A stretch of 64,000 bases of DNA from Rhodococcus pseudokoreensis. GTDB lineage: Bacteria; Actinomycetota; Actinomycetes; Mycobacteriales; Mycobacteriaceae. The stretch lies in assembly GCF_017068395.1 (NCBI RefSeq), contig NZ_CP070619.1, forward strand, positions 8,246,001-8,310,000. The letters run 5' to 3'. Made by a program: the position numbers and the translations under genes. Below, piece after piece: positions 27,597 through 35,680 of the stretch. Numbering within the stretch: position 1 is the first letter of the stretch; each line of letters begins with the position of its first letter. The notes beneath the pieces are model-generated. The model did no database searches. It was not told the origin of the DNA and saw only the letters and a program-made list of their open reading frames with translations.

Positions 27597-27610
27597 GGTA
27601 TAGAAATACC
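27597..27610. promoter_or_regulatory. Operator 1, GGTAT-N4-ATACC
   Basis: GGTAT-AGAA-ATACC, the same architecture as operator 2. The two start positions are 31 bases apart, about three helical turns. It lies 33 bases before the aminopeptidase start and is likely bound by the divergent XRE protein. Confidence 0.6.
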
Positions 27611-27627
27611 AGGCTAGCGGAATGTTC

Positions 27628-27641
27628 GGTATTTTCATACC
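27628..27641. promoter_or_regulatory. Operator 2, GGTAT-N4-ATACC
   Basis: GGTAT-TTTC-ATACC, with one more matching base pair on each side (C27627, G27642). It overlaps the -35 position expected for the XRE gene, whose TATCCT at 27651-27656 could be the -10 of a leaderless message starting at ATG 27663. Confidence 0.6.
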
Positions 27642-27662
27642 GATGTGGCGTATCCTTGTCGA

Positions 27663-27929
27663 ATGGTGCGATCCCCTTTGACGCCGCAGCAACGTGCTGC
27701 CGGCAAGCGACTCGGTGCTTACCTCCGGCAGGCGCGCGGCGACCGAAAGCCCGCCGAAGTGGCACATGCCGCGTCGATCTCACCCGAGACCCTGCGCAAG
27801 ATCGAGACAGGACGCCTGGCAACTCCGGCATTCACGACGGTCGCCGCACTCGCGGCGGTGCTGGCGGTCCCGCTGGAGGACCTCGCCCAGATCTGCCTTC
27901 CCGACCTGAACCTTCAGCAGGCCGGGTAG
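27663..27929 (+). CDS. XRE-family helix-turn-helix regulator
   Basis: An 88-residue single-domain DNA-binding protein. The HTH lies at about residues 14-70 (GKRLGAYLRQARGDRKPAEV, ISPETLRKIETGRL, FTTVAALAAVLAV). It probably represses itself and the divergent methionine aminopeptidase through the two GGTAT-N4-ATACC sites. There is no ribosome site before ATG 27663, which agrees with leaderless translation. Confidence 0.85.
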   Translation: MVRSPLTPQQRAAGKRLGAYLRQARGDRKPAEVAHAASISPETLRKIETGRLATPAFTTVAALAAVLAVPLEDLAQICLPDLNLQQAG

Positions 27930-27937
27930 AAAGCGAG

Positions 27938-27965
27938 ACGCCGCCGTCCACGCGGACGGCGGCGT
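27938..27965. terminator. Bidirectional hairpin terminator
   Basis: 12-bp stem ACGCCGCCGTCC / GGACGGCGGCGT with loop ACGC, between the convergent XRE and decarboxylase-like genes. There is no U-tract, as is common in high-GC actinobacteria. Confidence 0.65.
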
Positions 27966-27993
27966 TGCCCGGGCAGCGGCCCAGAGTCGGCGG

Positions 27994-28986
27994 TCAGACG
28001 CCGAGGAGTTTCTCCGTATTCTCGTGGGCGATACGGGGTTTCGCATCTTCGGGCAGGTTCGCGTTCTCGAGAAACGCGACAGCACCCTCGTTGCCGATGA
28101 AGGGGTAGTCGACGGAGTAGAGGATGCGGTCGACGCCGAGGGTTTCGACGCAGTACTGCAGCTGCGCCTGGCTGAACATCCCCGACGGGGTGATGTAGAC
28201 ATTGTTGCGAACATAGTCGGAGACGGTGCGGTCGAGCTGTGTGAGGGTCTGCGGCAGGGCCTCGTCGAGGCGGTCGAGGTAGAAGGGGATCATCTCGCCC
28301 CAGTGACCGAGGATGAACTGCAGATTCGGGTAGCGATCGAGAACTCCGGAGAGCACCAGGTGCAGAAAGTGCACGGCGGTCTCCTGGTGCCAACCCCAGG
28401 CGCTGGTCTGCAGACGCGTGGTCACCAGCGGAGCGAGTCCGGCGTAGTTGGAGTCGGTCGTTTCGCGGGGTGGCACGGCCGGGTGCAGGTAGATCGGTAC
28501 GTTGCGGCTGGCGGCGGTGGCCAGGATCGGGTCGAAGCGGGGTGCGTCGAGGAACTCGCCGTCGGTGCGGCCGTTGATCATGGTGCCGACGAATCCCAGT
28601 TCGTCGATGCAGCGGGCGAGTTCGGTGGCGGCCGCATCGGGTGCGGTGGTCGGCAGGGCGGCGAACGCGGCGAATCGGTCCGGGTGGGCTCGCACCGCGG
28701 CGGCGGCGGTGTCGTTGGCCGCGCGGACCAGGTCGGGGGCGACGTCGGCGGGCACTTGCTGGGTGGTCAGGCAGGACAGGACCTGCATGCTGATGCCGTG
28801 GCGGTCCATGTCGGCGAGCCGTCCTTCACCGAGATCTTGCAGCACCTGCGCGGTCGGGGTGTAGCTGAGCCCGCTCGCGGGATCGTAGGCGGCGGCGAAA
28901 TCGGGGCTGAGCTCTCGTGCGAGGGGAGCACCGGCGGCGGCGATCGCGGGGTCGAGGTAATGCTCCTCGAGCGTGATGATCCTCAT
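27994..28986 (-). CDS. Amidohydrolase-2 family protein, ACMSD/gamma-resorcylate decarboxylase-like
   Basis: A 330-residue TIM-barrel metal enzyme (PF04909). It begins MRIITLEEHYLD; the EEH near the N-terminus is characteristic of gamma-resorcylate-type decarboxylases. Further ligands are His in IYLHPAV, His in FILGHWGEM and Asp in SVDYPF. Such enzymes remove or add carboxyl groups on phenolic acids. It is the last gene of the ten-gene aromatic operon, and its ATG overlaps the stop of the preceding amidohydrolase. Decarboxylation of a ring acid or cleavage product is the likely role (inference). Confidence 0.82.
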   Translation of the reverse strand: MRIITLEEHYLDPAIAAAGAPLARELSPDFAAAYDPASGLSYTPTAQVLQDLGEGRLADMDRHGISMQVLSCLTTQQVPADVAPDLVRAANDTAAAAVRAHPDRFAAFAALPTTAPDAAATELARCIDELGFVGTMINGRTDGEFLDAPRFDPILATAASRNVPIYLHPAVPPRETTDSNYAGLAPLVTTRLQTSAWGWHQETAVHFLHLVLSGVLDRYPNLQFILGHWGEMIPFYLDRLDEALPQTLTQLDRTVSDYVRNNVYITPSGMFSQAQLQYCVETLGVDRILYSVDYPFIGNEGAVAFLENANLPEDAKPRIAHENTEKLLGV

Positions 28987-30113
28987 CGGCGCTCCTGCGG
29001 GGTGGAGGGTAGGCGGACGGGTGTTCCGGCGACGTAGACGGCGCGAATGCATCGAGTGGCGGTGATGGTGCTGGTGGGATCGCCGTCGACGAGGAGGAGG
29101 TCCGCGCGCAGTCCGGGGCGGATACGGCCGCGGTCGGGCAGATCGAACGCGTCCGCGGTGCGACTGGTGGCCGCGCGCAGGGCGTCGGTGGGCGTCAGGC
29201 CGGCGTCGACGAGCAGTCCGAGTTCGTGGTGCAAGCTCGTCCCATGTGCGACTTGGGTGGGGGCGCCGGGTTCGGTGTTGGCGTCGGTCCCGGCCAGCAC
29301 GGCTGTGCCGGCGCTGTGCAGAGCACCCACGCTGCGCAGCGATCCGGCGAAAGCCTCCGTGCTGCTGTGTGCGGCGGCGATCCCTTCCATCAATGCCAGT
29401 GTGGGGATGGCAATCCGGTCCTCGGCGACCATTCGTCGGACGGTGTCGGGATCGAGCGGTCGGCCGAGTGGGATGTGGGTGAGCATGTCGGCGCCGGCGT
29501 CGAGGGCCATCGTGAAGGCCGCCGCGGTGGCCGCGTGCGCGATCACCTTCTTTCCCGCCCGGTGCGCTGCGCCGACGAGCGCGGTCAGCGTGGGCAGATC
29601 GGGACTGCCGTCGCCGGGTGCCTCGGCGACGATCTTGATGTAGTCGGCGCCCTCGGCGATACGGGCGTCGACGAATCGCCCAGCCTGTTCGGGTCCGGTG
29701 ACGACCGCGTCGGCGGGAACGAACCGGGAATGGGGACCTGCGGGGCCGATCGCCGGAAGGCCGGGGCTGCGAAAGTCCGCGAGCCCGCCGCGTCCCGCGA
29801 TCTCGCGCAGTCCTGCGAGCTTCTCGGCCGGCCACGTTGCCATGTCCAGGCCGGTGGTCGCACCGTACCCGGCGAGCTGCTGCAGGGTGTCGGCGTCGTG
29901 CAGATGGATGTGCGCGTCGATCAGCCCGGGAAGCACGGTGGCGCCGCCACCATCGACCTCGACATCGCCGGATCTGCCTGCGCCTGCGCCTGCGGATCCG
30001 GCGGGCGTGACGGAGACGATCCCGTCGGCGTCGAAGGTGACGTCCATGGGGAGGGGAAGCAATTCCTCGCCGTCGAAGACACGGACTCCAGTGATGCGGG
30101 TGCGTGTTGTCAT
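28983..30113 (-). CDS. Amidohydrolase-family protein (imidazolonepropionase/prolidase-like)
   Basis: A 376-residue metal-dependent hydrolase. The HxH signature is DAHIHLHD (His 68, His 70), followed by KVIAHAATAAAF and DMLTHIPLGR with the next two His, and the catalytic Asp in LAGTDANT. Substrates are usually cyclic amides or lactam-like compounds. The start overlaps the SnoaL-like gene and the stop overlaps the decarboxylase-like gene, so it is tightly embedded in the operon. Confidence 0.82.
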   Translation of the reverse strand: MTTRTRITGVRVFDGEELLPLPMDVTFDADGIVSVTPAGSAGAGAGRSGDVEVDGGGATVLPGLIDAHIHLHDADTLQQLAGYGATTGLDMATWPAEKLAGLREIAGRGGLADFRSPGLPAIGPAGPHSRFVPADAVVTGPEQAGRFVDARIAEGADYIKIVAEAPGDGSPDLPTLTALVGAAHRAGKKVIAHAATAAAFTMALDAGADMLTHIPLGRPLDPDTVRRMVAEDRIAIPTLALMEGIAAAHSSTEAFAGSLRSVGALHSAGTAVLAGTDANTEPGAPTQVAHGTSLHHELGLLVDAGLTPTDALRAATSRTADAFDLPDRGRIRPGLRADLLLVDGDPTSTITATRCIRAVYVAGTPVRLPSTPQERR

Positions 30114-30691
30114 CGTCCGGTCTCCAGCCAGTGGTGAGCGGCCTGTTTGATCTCGACCTCGTGGTCGCTGCCCTTGGTCGCGAAGACGCCGGTGACGGGG
30201 AATCCACTCTTGTCGAGCAGATAGGCCAGGGCGGCGTACTCGGGCGGGTACTTCTCGGTGGTGCCGGCGTCGATGTCGACGATGCCGCAGGGGAACGTGA
30301 ACGAGCCCATGTCGTAGATGCTGCGGCGGTCGACGATCTTCCAGATGCCGTCGCGTTTCTCGATGCGGTCGAGGAATCGATTGTGACTGAGGCAGCCGAG
30401 CTTGAGTGCCACGTTCTCGGCGACGATCATCGCATTCGTCTCGGCGACCGCCCGGTTTCCGTTAAACGCCACGACCGGAGACGTGATCACGTGCTTCGTC
30501 CTCAGGTCCGACGCACCCATTCGTGCCGAGGCGTCGACGAAGTCGGTGAAGAGCCCGGTGAACCAGGTGATTTCGATGATTCCGTCGGGGTGGAACAACT
30601 CCCGCATCGCGTCCCATTGGGCGAGGTCGCGGCGGATCCAGCCGGTCATGAGGTCGTCGATCGCTCGACGGTCGGCGAGATAGGAATCCAT
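30110..30691 (-). CDS. SnoaL/NTF2-fold protein
   Basis: A 193-residue cone-fold protein of the SnoaL-like group (ADRRAIDDLMTGWIRRDLAQ, then WDAMRELFHPDGIIEITW). This fold serves as hydratase, isomerase, cyclase or dioxygenase small subunit; HNRFLDRIEKRDGIWKIVDR is the typical strand pair. No catalytic residue can be assigned. It lies within the aromatic operon and its stop overlaps the start of the next gene by 4 bases. Confidence 0.75.
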   Translation of the reverse strand: MDSYLADRRAIDDLMTGWIRRDLAQWDAMRELFHPDGIIEITWFTGLFTDFVDASARMGASDLRTKHVITSPVVAFNGNRAVAETNAMIVAENVALKLGCLSHNRFLDRIEKRDGIWKIVDRRSIYDMGSFTFPCGIVDIDAGTTEKYPPEYAALAYLLDKSGFPVTGVFATKGSDHEVEIKQAAHHWLETGR

Positions 30692-30770
30692 CAGGAAGCT
30701 CCACTTTCGTGCCGTGGGAATGCCGGAAGTCCGGGGTGACCGGCCGGGCCGAGAGCTGCAGACATGTCGA

Positions 30771-31160
30771 TCACTCCTCGGGTTGCAGTGCGGTGGAATG
30801 GAACAAGGTCAGGCGAATGCCGTCGTCGAATTGTCGCCAGACCGCGGTGGCCCGCGCGCTGATCTGCCGCGAGCCTGCGGGGAACACCACTTCAGCCTGT
30901 ATGCGGTAGGTCAGAGCAACGGCCGATCCCAGCTCGGTGACCCGGTGATCTTGTGCGGTGGCTGTGGCAAAACGGAATTGGCCGCTGGTCAACTTGGCCA
31001 GGTAGTCCGTCTTGGTGTCGACCTCACCGGTCGAGTGAATGTACAGCGCGGTGTCGGCGATGAGGGCATCGAGGGTGTCCAGGTCGCCTGCGACCATCGC
31101 CGCGAGGCGGTCTCGGTCGAATGTACGTGCTGCGGTCAGGAGAGGAGCGTCCCCGGTCAT
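30771..31160 (-). CDS. SnoaL-like small protein
   Basis: A 129-residue NTF2-fold protein (AARTFDRDRLAAMVAGDLDT, then ALYIHSTGEVDTKTDYL). It resembles small SnoaL-like isomerases or hydratases. ATG 31160 has a good ribosome site (CGGAGG) and overlaps the end of the preceding gene. It is the second SnoaL-like gene of the operon. Confidence 0.75.
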   Translation of the reverse strand: MTGDAPLLTAARTFDRDRLAAMVAGDLDTLDALIADTALYIHSTGEVDTKTDYLAKLTSGQFRFATATAQDHRVTELGSAVALTYRIQAEVVFPAGSRQISARATAVWRQFDDGIRLTLFHSTALQPEE

Positions 31161-31432
31161 CGTGCCTCCGTCGGTTCCGGCCGGTGATCGAGGATCTTGT
31201 CCCGGCACAGTACGGTCAGCGTCTCACGGACACTGTGATCGAGGCGGGTGTGGCTGTCGCGCAGGATTTCCGCCAGCCGTCGGTAGAAGGTCTGCGGCAC
31301 GATCCCGAACTGCGGCAGGATGTATTCGTCGCCACTGTCGAACGGAGCCCACTGAAGCGCGAATCCGATGATGTCGCGTGCCCCGGCGATCCCTGGGCGT
31401 GGATATTGTTCCGGCTGCGTCACCGTTGCCAT
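31157..31432 (-). CDS. DUF3263-like small protein
   Basis: A 91-residue protein. The core (IIGFALQWAPFDSGDEYILP then QFGIVPQTFYRRLAEIL) resembles DUF3263, whose members read LDFE..WW...G.KE.AIR..FG.S...YYQ.LN and look like small helix-turn-helix proteins. In a catabolic operon it may be an accessory or regulatory protein. It overlaps the next gene by 4 bases. Confidence 0.6.
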   Translation of the reverse strand: MATVTQPEQYPRPGIAGARDIIGFALQWAPFDSGDEYILPQFGIVPQTFYRRLAEILRDSHTRLDHSVRETLTVLCRDKILDHRPEPTEAR

Positions 31433-31449
31433 GGTGTTGACCTCTGTCC

Positions 31450-31920
31450 TTACGCGCTGGAGGCGGACTGTGCACCGACGGAAGCGGCGAGGGCATACGC
31501 TTCGCGCACGGCCGGCACCAGTTGTGTGGCTGCGGCCGGATCGGCGCGTTCGGTGACGAGCCGGAGAATATTGCCGCTGCGGCGGTCGGCGGGGACGTCG
31601 TCTCCGCGGGCCGCGACGAGGGCGTGAAAGTGCCGGTGGTTCTCACCGAAGACCATCAGGTACGTGGCGGGGGCACCGGTGACGTCGGTGACGGCCGCGG
31701 TCAGGTCACGGGCCCGACGGCCGAGAGTGCTCACTTCGTCGTCGTCGAGACCGGTGATCCGCTCGGCGTGCCGACGCGCCCGGAGAACGAACCAGCCCGG
31801 AACTTCCATGCCGGTCACGATCTCCGCGGCCCACAACTCGTCGCGGAACACCACCCGGGTGTCGTCGGCCTGTTCCATGGCGCACAGCAGGCACTCGGTG
31901 TGCGCGGTCTTGTCGGACAT
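31450..31920 (-). CDS. HIT-family protein
   Basis: A 156-residue histidine-triad protein. The motif is NHRHFHALV (His 95, 97, 99), and an N-terminal CLLC may bind zinc. HIT proteins hydrolyse nucleotide phosphoramidates or adenylates. Its presence in an aromatic operon is unusual and could reflect repair of an adenylated by-product (inference). ATG 31920 is chosen because GAGGAA lies nine bases upstream. Confidence 0.82.
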   Translation of the reverse strand: MSDKTAHTECLLCAMEQADDTRVVFRDELWAAEIVTGMEVPGWFVLRARRHAERITGLDDDEVSTLGRRARDLTAAVTDVTGAPATYLMVFGENHRHFHALVAARGDDVPADRRSGNILRLVTERADPAAATQLVPAVREAYALAASVGAQSASSA

Positions 31921-31983
31921 GGGATGCACTTCCTCGGTGAAGGGTCGGGTCGTTCGGGCTGGGTTGGCCGGGAGGCCGGGGAT

Positions 31984-32874
31984 TCATCCCGCCGAACAGG
32001 CGGCCGAGGCGTGGAGCGTGCACTCGGTCGCGAAGGCGAGTTGTTTGTAATGCAGTGCGGCGCCGCTGAGGTGGTGATCGAGACAGTGACCGACACCGTC
32101 GATGATCTCCGAGTGAATTCTGCGGTTGTCGGGGAACTTCGAGAGGAACAGTTCCCGAGCGTCGGTGGAACTGTCCCAGAGGGCGTCGAATTCGGCCAAG
32201 GCATGGTGGACGGGCACGTCGATCGTCGCCGCCACGTCGGTGAGCCTCTGCACGGCCCACCTGGGTGCGGCCGCCAGTTCCACCATCGGTGCTGCTGCGT
32301 ACGACGACCGCGCTGCCCCTACCGCCTCGGCGGTGTAGCTGCCCGCCGGCCCGTACCAGAGCTTTTCACGCTCGGGTACGGGCACATCCACCACACCGCC
32401 GAGTGGGAGGGCGGCGAGCGCCTCGGCAGCCCCCTGTTCGGGGATTCGAGCTCCCATCCCGGTTGCCGACACACCGAGGAGGTTCCACGACGGGCGGCGT
32501 GCCGCGATCTCCAGGCCGATCATGCCGCCGATCGAGTGCCCGACGAGCACGACGGAGGTGGCGCCGACGTCCGCGGTCAGGTTCGCGATGGCACCATCGA
32601 GCAACTCGGCCTGCTTTTCGAAGGTGTTCTCGTCCTCCGGTAGGAGGTCACTGTCTTCGTATCCAGGCCGGTCGATGGTCAGCACCCCGTATCCGTTGCG
32701 ATTCGCGATCTCCACGAACGATCCGGCGATCGATCCCGGAACCTCGAAGTAGCGGCCGGTATAGAGGCCGCCGTGCAGTCCGACGAGCAGTGGTGTGTGC
32801 GGGTTCGGCGTGGGCGCGGGGTGCAACCGCGCCGTGACCGCGTAGCCGTCGACCACCGTGGTGAGTCGTTGCAT
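31984..32874 (-). CDS. Alpha/beta hydrolase, MhpC-like
   Basis: A 296-residue hydrolase with nucleophile GHSIGG (Ser 114), oxyanion-hole HGG near residue 34, and a C-terminal catalytic His in GVGHCLDHH. Next to an extradiol dioxygenase and a flavin monooxygenase it is the likely C-C bond hydrolase that splits the meta-cleavage product, though an esterase or lactonase role is possible. Confidence 0.8.
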   Translation of the reverse strand: MQRLTTVVDGYAVTARLHPAPTPNPHTPLLVGLHGGLYTGRYFEVPGSIAGSFVEIANRNGYGVLTIDRPGYEDSDLLPEDENTFEKQAELLDGAIANLTADVGATSVVLVGHSIGGMIGLEIAARRPSWNLLGVSATGMGARIPEQGAAEALAALPLGGVVDVPVPEREKLWYGPAGSYTAEAVGAARSSYAAAPMVELAAAPRWAVQRLTDVAATIDVPVHHALAEFDALWDSSTDARELFLSKFPDNRRIHSEIIDGVGHCLDHHLSGAALHYKQLAFATECTLHASAACSAG

Positions 32875-32896
32875 GGGGATGTCCGTTTCTCGCGTC

Positions 32897-34102
32897 TCAG
32901 ATGAGGGGGGTGATCTGGTCGTCGCGGCCGAGGAGGGCCTTGCCGTAGACCTCGTAGTTGACGGCGGGCAGGGTGACGGCGTGGCGGGCCGCGACGTTCG
33001 AATCGCGCCAGATCCGTTGCAGGGGATTGTTTTCCCCGAAACTTCCGGCGCCGTGGGCGGAGATGAGGATGTTGATGGCCTTGGTGATGTGGTCGAGGAC
33101 CCAGCCGGTGTCGGCGCGGACCCGGGTGCGGGTGAGCTCGTCGGGGTAGACGCCGGCGACTGCGGCGCTGTCGATGTCGTCGGCGGCCCGGTAGGCGTGC
33201 AGGTGCGCGGTGTCGATGAGCATCGCCGCTTCTGCGATCTGCAACTGGAAGGCCACCGAATCCGACTGGGCGGTGTAGAAGGTGTACGCGATGGCCTTCG
33301 TGTCGGCCTTGGCCGTGACCAGTTCCAGTGCCTTGCGGCCCATGCCCAACTGCGGTCCCGCGAGTACCAGGGACAGCAGCGGAACGAACGCGGACCGATA
33401 CAGGACCTCGTCGGTGTGTTCGGTGGCGTAATTACCGCCGATCGCCGCCGGGACCGGCATGATGCGGTGATCGGGGACGAATACGTCCGTGGCGATCAGG
33501 CAGTTCGATCCCGAGGACCGCATGCCGGCGACGAACCAGGTTTCCTCGAAGCCGAGGTCCGCGCGGGGGATCAGGGCCAGTCCCTGGTCGACGACGTCTC
33601 CGTCGGCGTTGGTGATGGGAATTCCCAGGACGGCCCAGCTCGCGTGCCAGGAGCCGGAGTTGTAGTACCAGCGGCCGGTCACCTTGAAGCCGCCGTCGAC
33701 CTTGACCGCTTCTGCGGTCGGCGACAGCACGCCGGAAACCTTCGCGTCGGGGGTGGTCGCCCAGACCTCGTCCTGTGCCTGCTCGGGGAACAGCCCGGTC
33801 AGCCAGGCGCAGACGTTGCAGAGGGTGACCACCCAGGCGGTGCCGCCGTCGGCCGCACCGACCGCCGCCGAGACGTCGAGCATGGTGCGCATGGAGGTCT
33901 CGTATCCGCCGTAGCGGCGGGGCTGGGCGATCTTGAAGGCTCCGGCTTCGGTGAGGGCGGTGATCGATTCCTCGACCACGCGGCGATCTGCTTCGCCCTG
34001 GGCGGAGTTCTTCGCCAGCAGCGGTTGCAGTTCGCGGACGCGGTCGACGATCTCGTCGGCGGCAGGGACGGTGATGTGCGGGGTGTCGGTGACGGTAGTC
34101 AT
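32897..34102 (-). CDS. Class D flavin-dependent monooxygenase, oxygenase component (HsaA/HpaH-like)
   Basis: A 401-residue protein with the acyl-CoA dehydrogenase fold (PF08028-type C-terminus). In this family reduced flavin supplied by a partner reductase hydroxylates phenolic rings. The flavin/substrate region includes GGTAWVVTLCNVCAW and VTGRWYYNSGSWHASW, and the C-terminal helical domain contains GAGSFGENNPLQRIWRD. It lacks the catalytic Glu context of true acyl-CoA dehydrogenases. The flavin reductase gene lies directly upstream. Confidence 0.87.
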   Translation of the reverse strand: MTTVTDTPHITVPAADEIVDRVRELQPLLAKNSAQGEADRRVVEESITALTEAGAFKIAQPRRYGGYETSMRTMLDVSAAVGAADGGTAWVVTLCNVCAWLTGLFPEQAQDEVWATTPDAKVSGVLSPTAEAVKVDGGFKVTGRWYYNSGSWHASWAVLGIPITNADGDVVDQGLALIPRADLGFEETWFVAGMRSSGSNCLIATDVFVPDHRIMPVPAAIGGNYATEHTDEVLYRSAFVPLLSLVLAGPQLGMGRKALELVTAKADTKAIAYTFYTAQSDSVAFQLQIAEAAMLIDTAHLHAYRAADDIDSAAVAGVYPDELTRTRVRADTGWVLDHITKAINILISAHGAGSFGENNPLQRIWRDSNVAARHAVTLPAVNYEVYGKALLGRDDQITPLI

Positions 34103-34163
34103 CGGAAGTCCTTCTCAGGCTCAGGGGTGGGGGAAGACAGGCACGGCGGGAATGTCCGTCGTG

Positions 34164-34736
34164 TCAGTCCGAGGTACAGGCGGTGATGTGGTCGACGATG
34201 GGGCGGCGGGGGCGTTCGGAGAACCTCGAGTGGGTGCCGAAGGTGCGGTTGGCGTAGACCAGTGGGGGCCGTTCGACGTTGCAGGCCTTGGTGACCAGGC
34301 CGATCAGGAGCAGATGGTCGCCGCCGTCGACGGTGTTGTACCGCTCGCACGACACCCAGGCGGCCGCGTCGTCGATGCGGGGCAGGCCGGTGTCGGTGTG
34401 CCACGGTGTTCCGGCGAACCGCTCGCCGCCGGTCCCACGGCTCGCGAACCGCATCGCGAGGTCCTCCTGCCCGTGGTGGAGCAGATTGATCCCGAATCGG
34501 CCGGTGGCCACGATCCGGGCGAGCAGCGCGGACCGACGGTCGAATGCCACGGTGACCAACGGCGGGTCCTGCGACAACGCCGCGAACGAGCTCGCGGTCG
34601 CCCCGTGGGGGCCGTCGCCATCGGTGGTGGTCACGATCGTGACCGGGGCGCAGACCCGGGCCATCAGGTCCCGGAAACGCTTCGGGTCGATGCCCCCGGC
34701 GACTACGGCGGGGTCGATGTCGGATGCGGTACTCAT
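34164..34736 (-). CDS. Flavin reductase (HpaC/HsaB-like)
   Basis: A 190-residue flavin:NAD(P)H reductase-like protein with the typical GATASSFAALSQDPPLVTVA block and a C-terminal LLIGLVTKACNVERPPLVYA. It supplies reduced FMN or FAD to the adjacent monooxygenase. The gene order, reductase immediately followed by oxygenase, supports a two-component system. Confidence 0.88.
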   Translation of the reverse strand: MSTASDIDPAVVAGGIDPKRFRDLMARVCAPVTIVTTTDGDGPHGATASSFAALSQDPPLVTVAFDRRSALLARIVATGRFGINLLHHGQEDLAMRFASRGTGGERFAGTPWHTDTGLPRIDDAAAWVSCERYNTVDGGDHLLLIGLVTKACNVERPPLVYANRTFGTHSRFSERPRRPIVDHITACTSD

Positions 34737-34767
34737 GATGCTGCTCCCCGGGTCGTGGGTAGGTGGG

Positions 34768-35340
34768 TCAGTGGGCGCCGACGAGAACGGCCATCGGGTC
34801 CGGCAGGCCCGCTTTCAGGGACCACGCGCGATTCGTGAGTTCGTCGACGGAAGCACCGCCGCGGCGGGCAGCGAGCATGGCTTCGGGGTCGAAGGCCGGT
34901 CCTACCGAGTCGCCGGCGTATTCGGGGCCGTGCATGTACTCGGTGGCCTGCTCGGGTTCGGCGAAGTTGTCGATCTGCATCTCGACGAAGCTGCCGTCCG
35001 GGTCCTGGTAGTACAGCGAGGTCGTGACGCCGTGTGCGATGGAGACCGCGGGCAGCACGCCCTTGTCGCGGAGCAGTTCGTACCGGTCGAGAAGGTCGTC
35101 GAGGTGGTCGAAGGTGTAGGCGACGTGATGGGCGGCCGCAGTGGTCGGGCTCTTGCGCTCGAGCGGCACGGGCGGGGTCAGCAACGCGACCCGGTGGTGC
35201 TCCTCATCGAAGGTGATGAAGCACAACGCCTTGTCCTGGTAGACCACATGTCCGTCGAGGACGGCGCAGTACCAGTCCCGCATCTCGGTGGGCTGGCCGG
35301 TCTGGAACACGACGTGTGCGAACTTCGGCTTGGCCGACAT
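34768..35340 (-). CDS. Single-domain type I extradiol dioxygenase (VOC)
   Basis: A 190-residue VOC protein. The 2-His-1-Glu facial triad is visible: His 9 in FAHVVF, His 71 or 72 in AAHHVAYTF, and Glu 120 in DPDGSFVEMQ. DPDG..VE is typical of ring-cleaving catechol dioxygenases. It should open a catechol produced by the downstream monooxygenase. It is the first gene of the operon. Confidence 0.83.
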   Translation of the reverse strand: MSAKPKFAHVVFQTGQPTEMRDWYCAVLDGHVVYQDKALCFITFDEEHHRVALLTPPVPLERKSPTTAAAHHVAYTFDHLDDLLDRYELLRDKGVLPAVSIAHGVTTSLYYQDPDGSFVEMQIDNFAEPEQATEYMHGPEYAGDSVGPAFDPEAMLAARRGGASVDELTNRAWSLKAGLPDPMAVLVGAH

Positions 35341-35680
35341 AACGGTTCACTCTCCTGGAGGTGGGGTGCGGTGAGCACCGTTGGCGATGCGATCGGTCGT
35401 GTGAGCTTGTCCGACAACATGTTCGGCTGTGCGTCTCACTGGCACCGGGGGTGTGGAGTCCAGTGGGGTGGGACGCTTTCGTCGGCTCGTGTTAGCTAGC
35501 TCACTTCCGGTTGAGATTCACGTTAGAGGCAGCGCCGGGATGTGAATATCCGGTTTGCGAGTCCGTTCGTCCAGTAGGCGAACCGGTCATGCGAGTACAG
35601 GGTGGGCAGCGTGAAGGCGCCGATCCTGCGCGTGGGTCGGCGTCCCCTCGACCGGGGGGACGCCTCGGCAGGGCCGTGGA
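35341..35680 (-). promoter_or_regulatory. Promoter region of the aromatic operon
   Basis: 340 bases without a gene between the AraC gene and the first operon gene, both on the minus strand. It holds the terminator at 35639-35664, a CGGTG-AG-CACCG inverted repeat at 35369-35380, an AACATGTT palindrome at 35416-35423 and an AGCTAGCT site near 35497. AraC half-sites cannot be assigned by eye. Confidence 0.45.
35639..35664 (-). terminator. Hairpin terminator after the AraC-type gene
   Basis: 9-bp stem GGCGTCCCC / GGGGACGCC with an 8-base loop, just beyond the AraC stop. It separates the regulator message from the operon. Confidence 0.55.

Noticed and set aside
32858..34186. 442-codon plus-strand open frame antisense to the monooxygenase gene
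   Set aside because: Low-complexity Gly/Asp/Arg product; the opposite strand is a convincing flavin monooxygenase.
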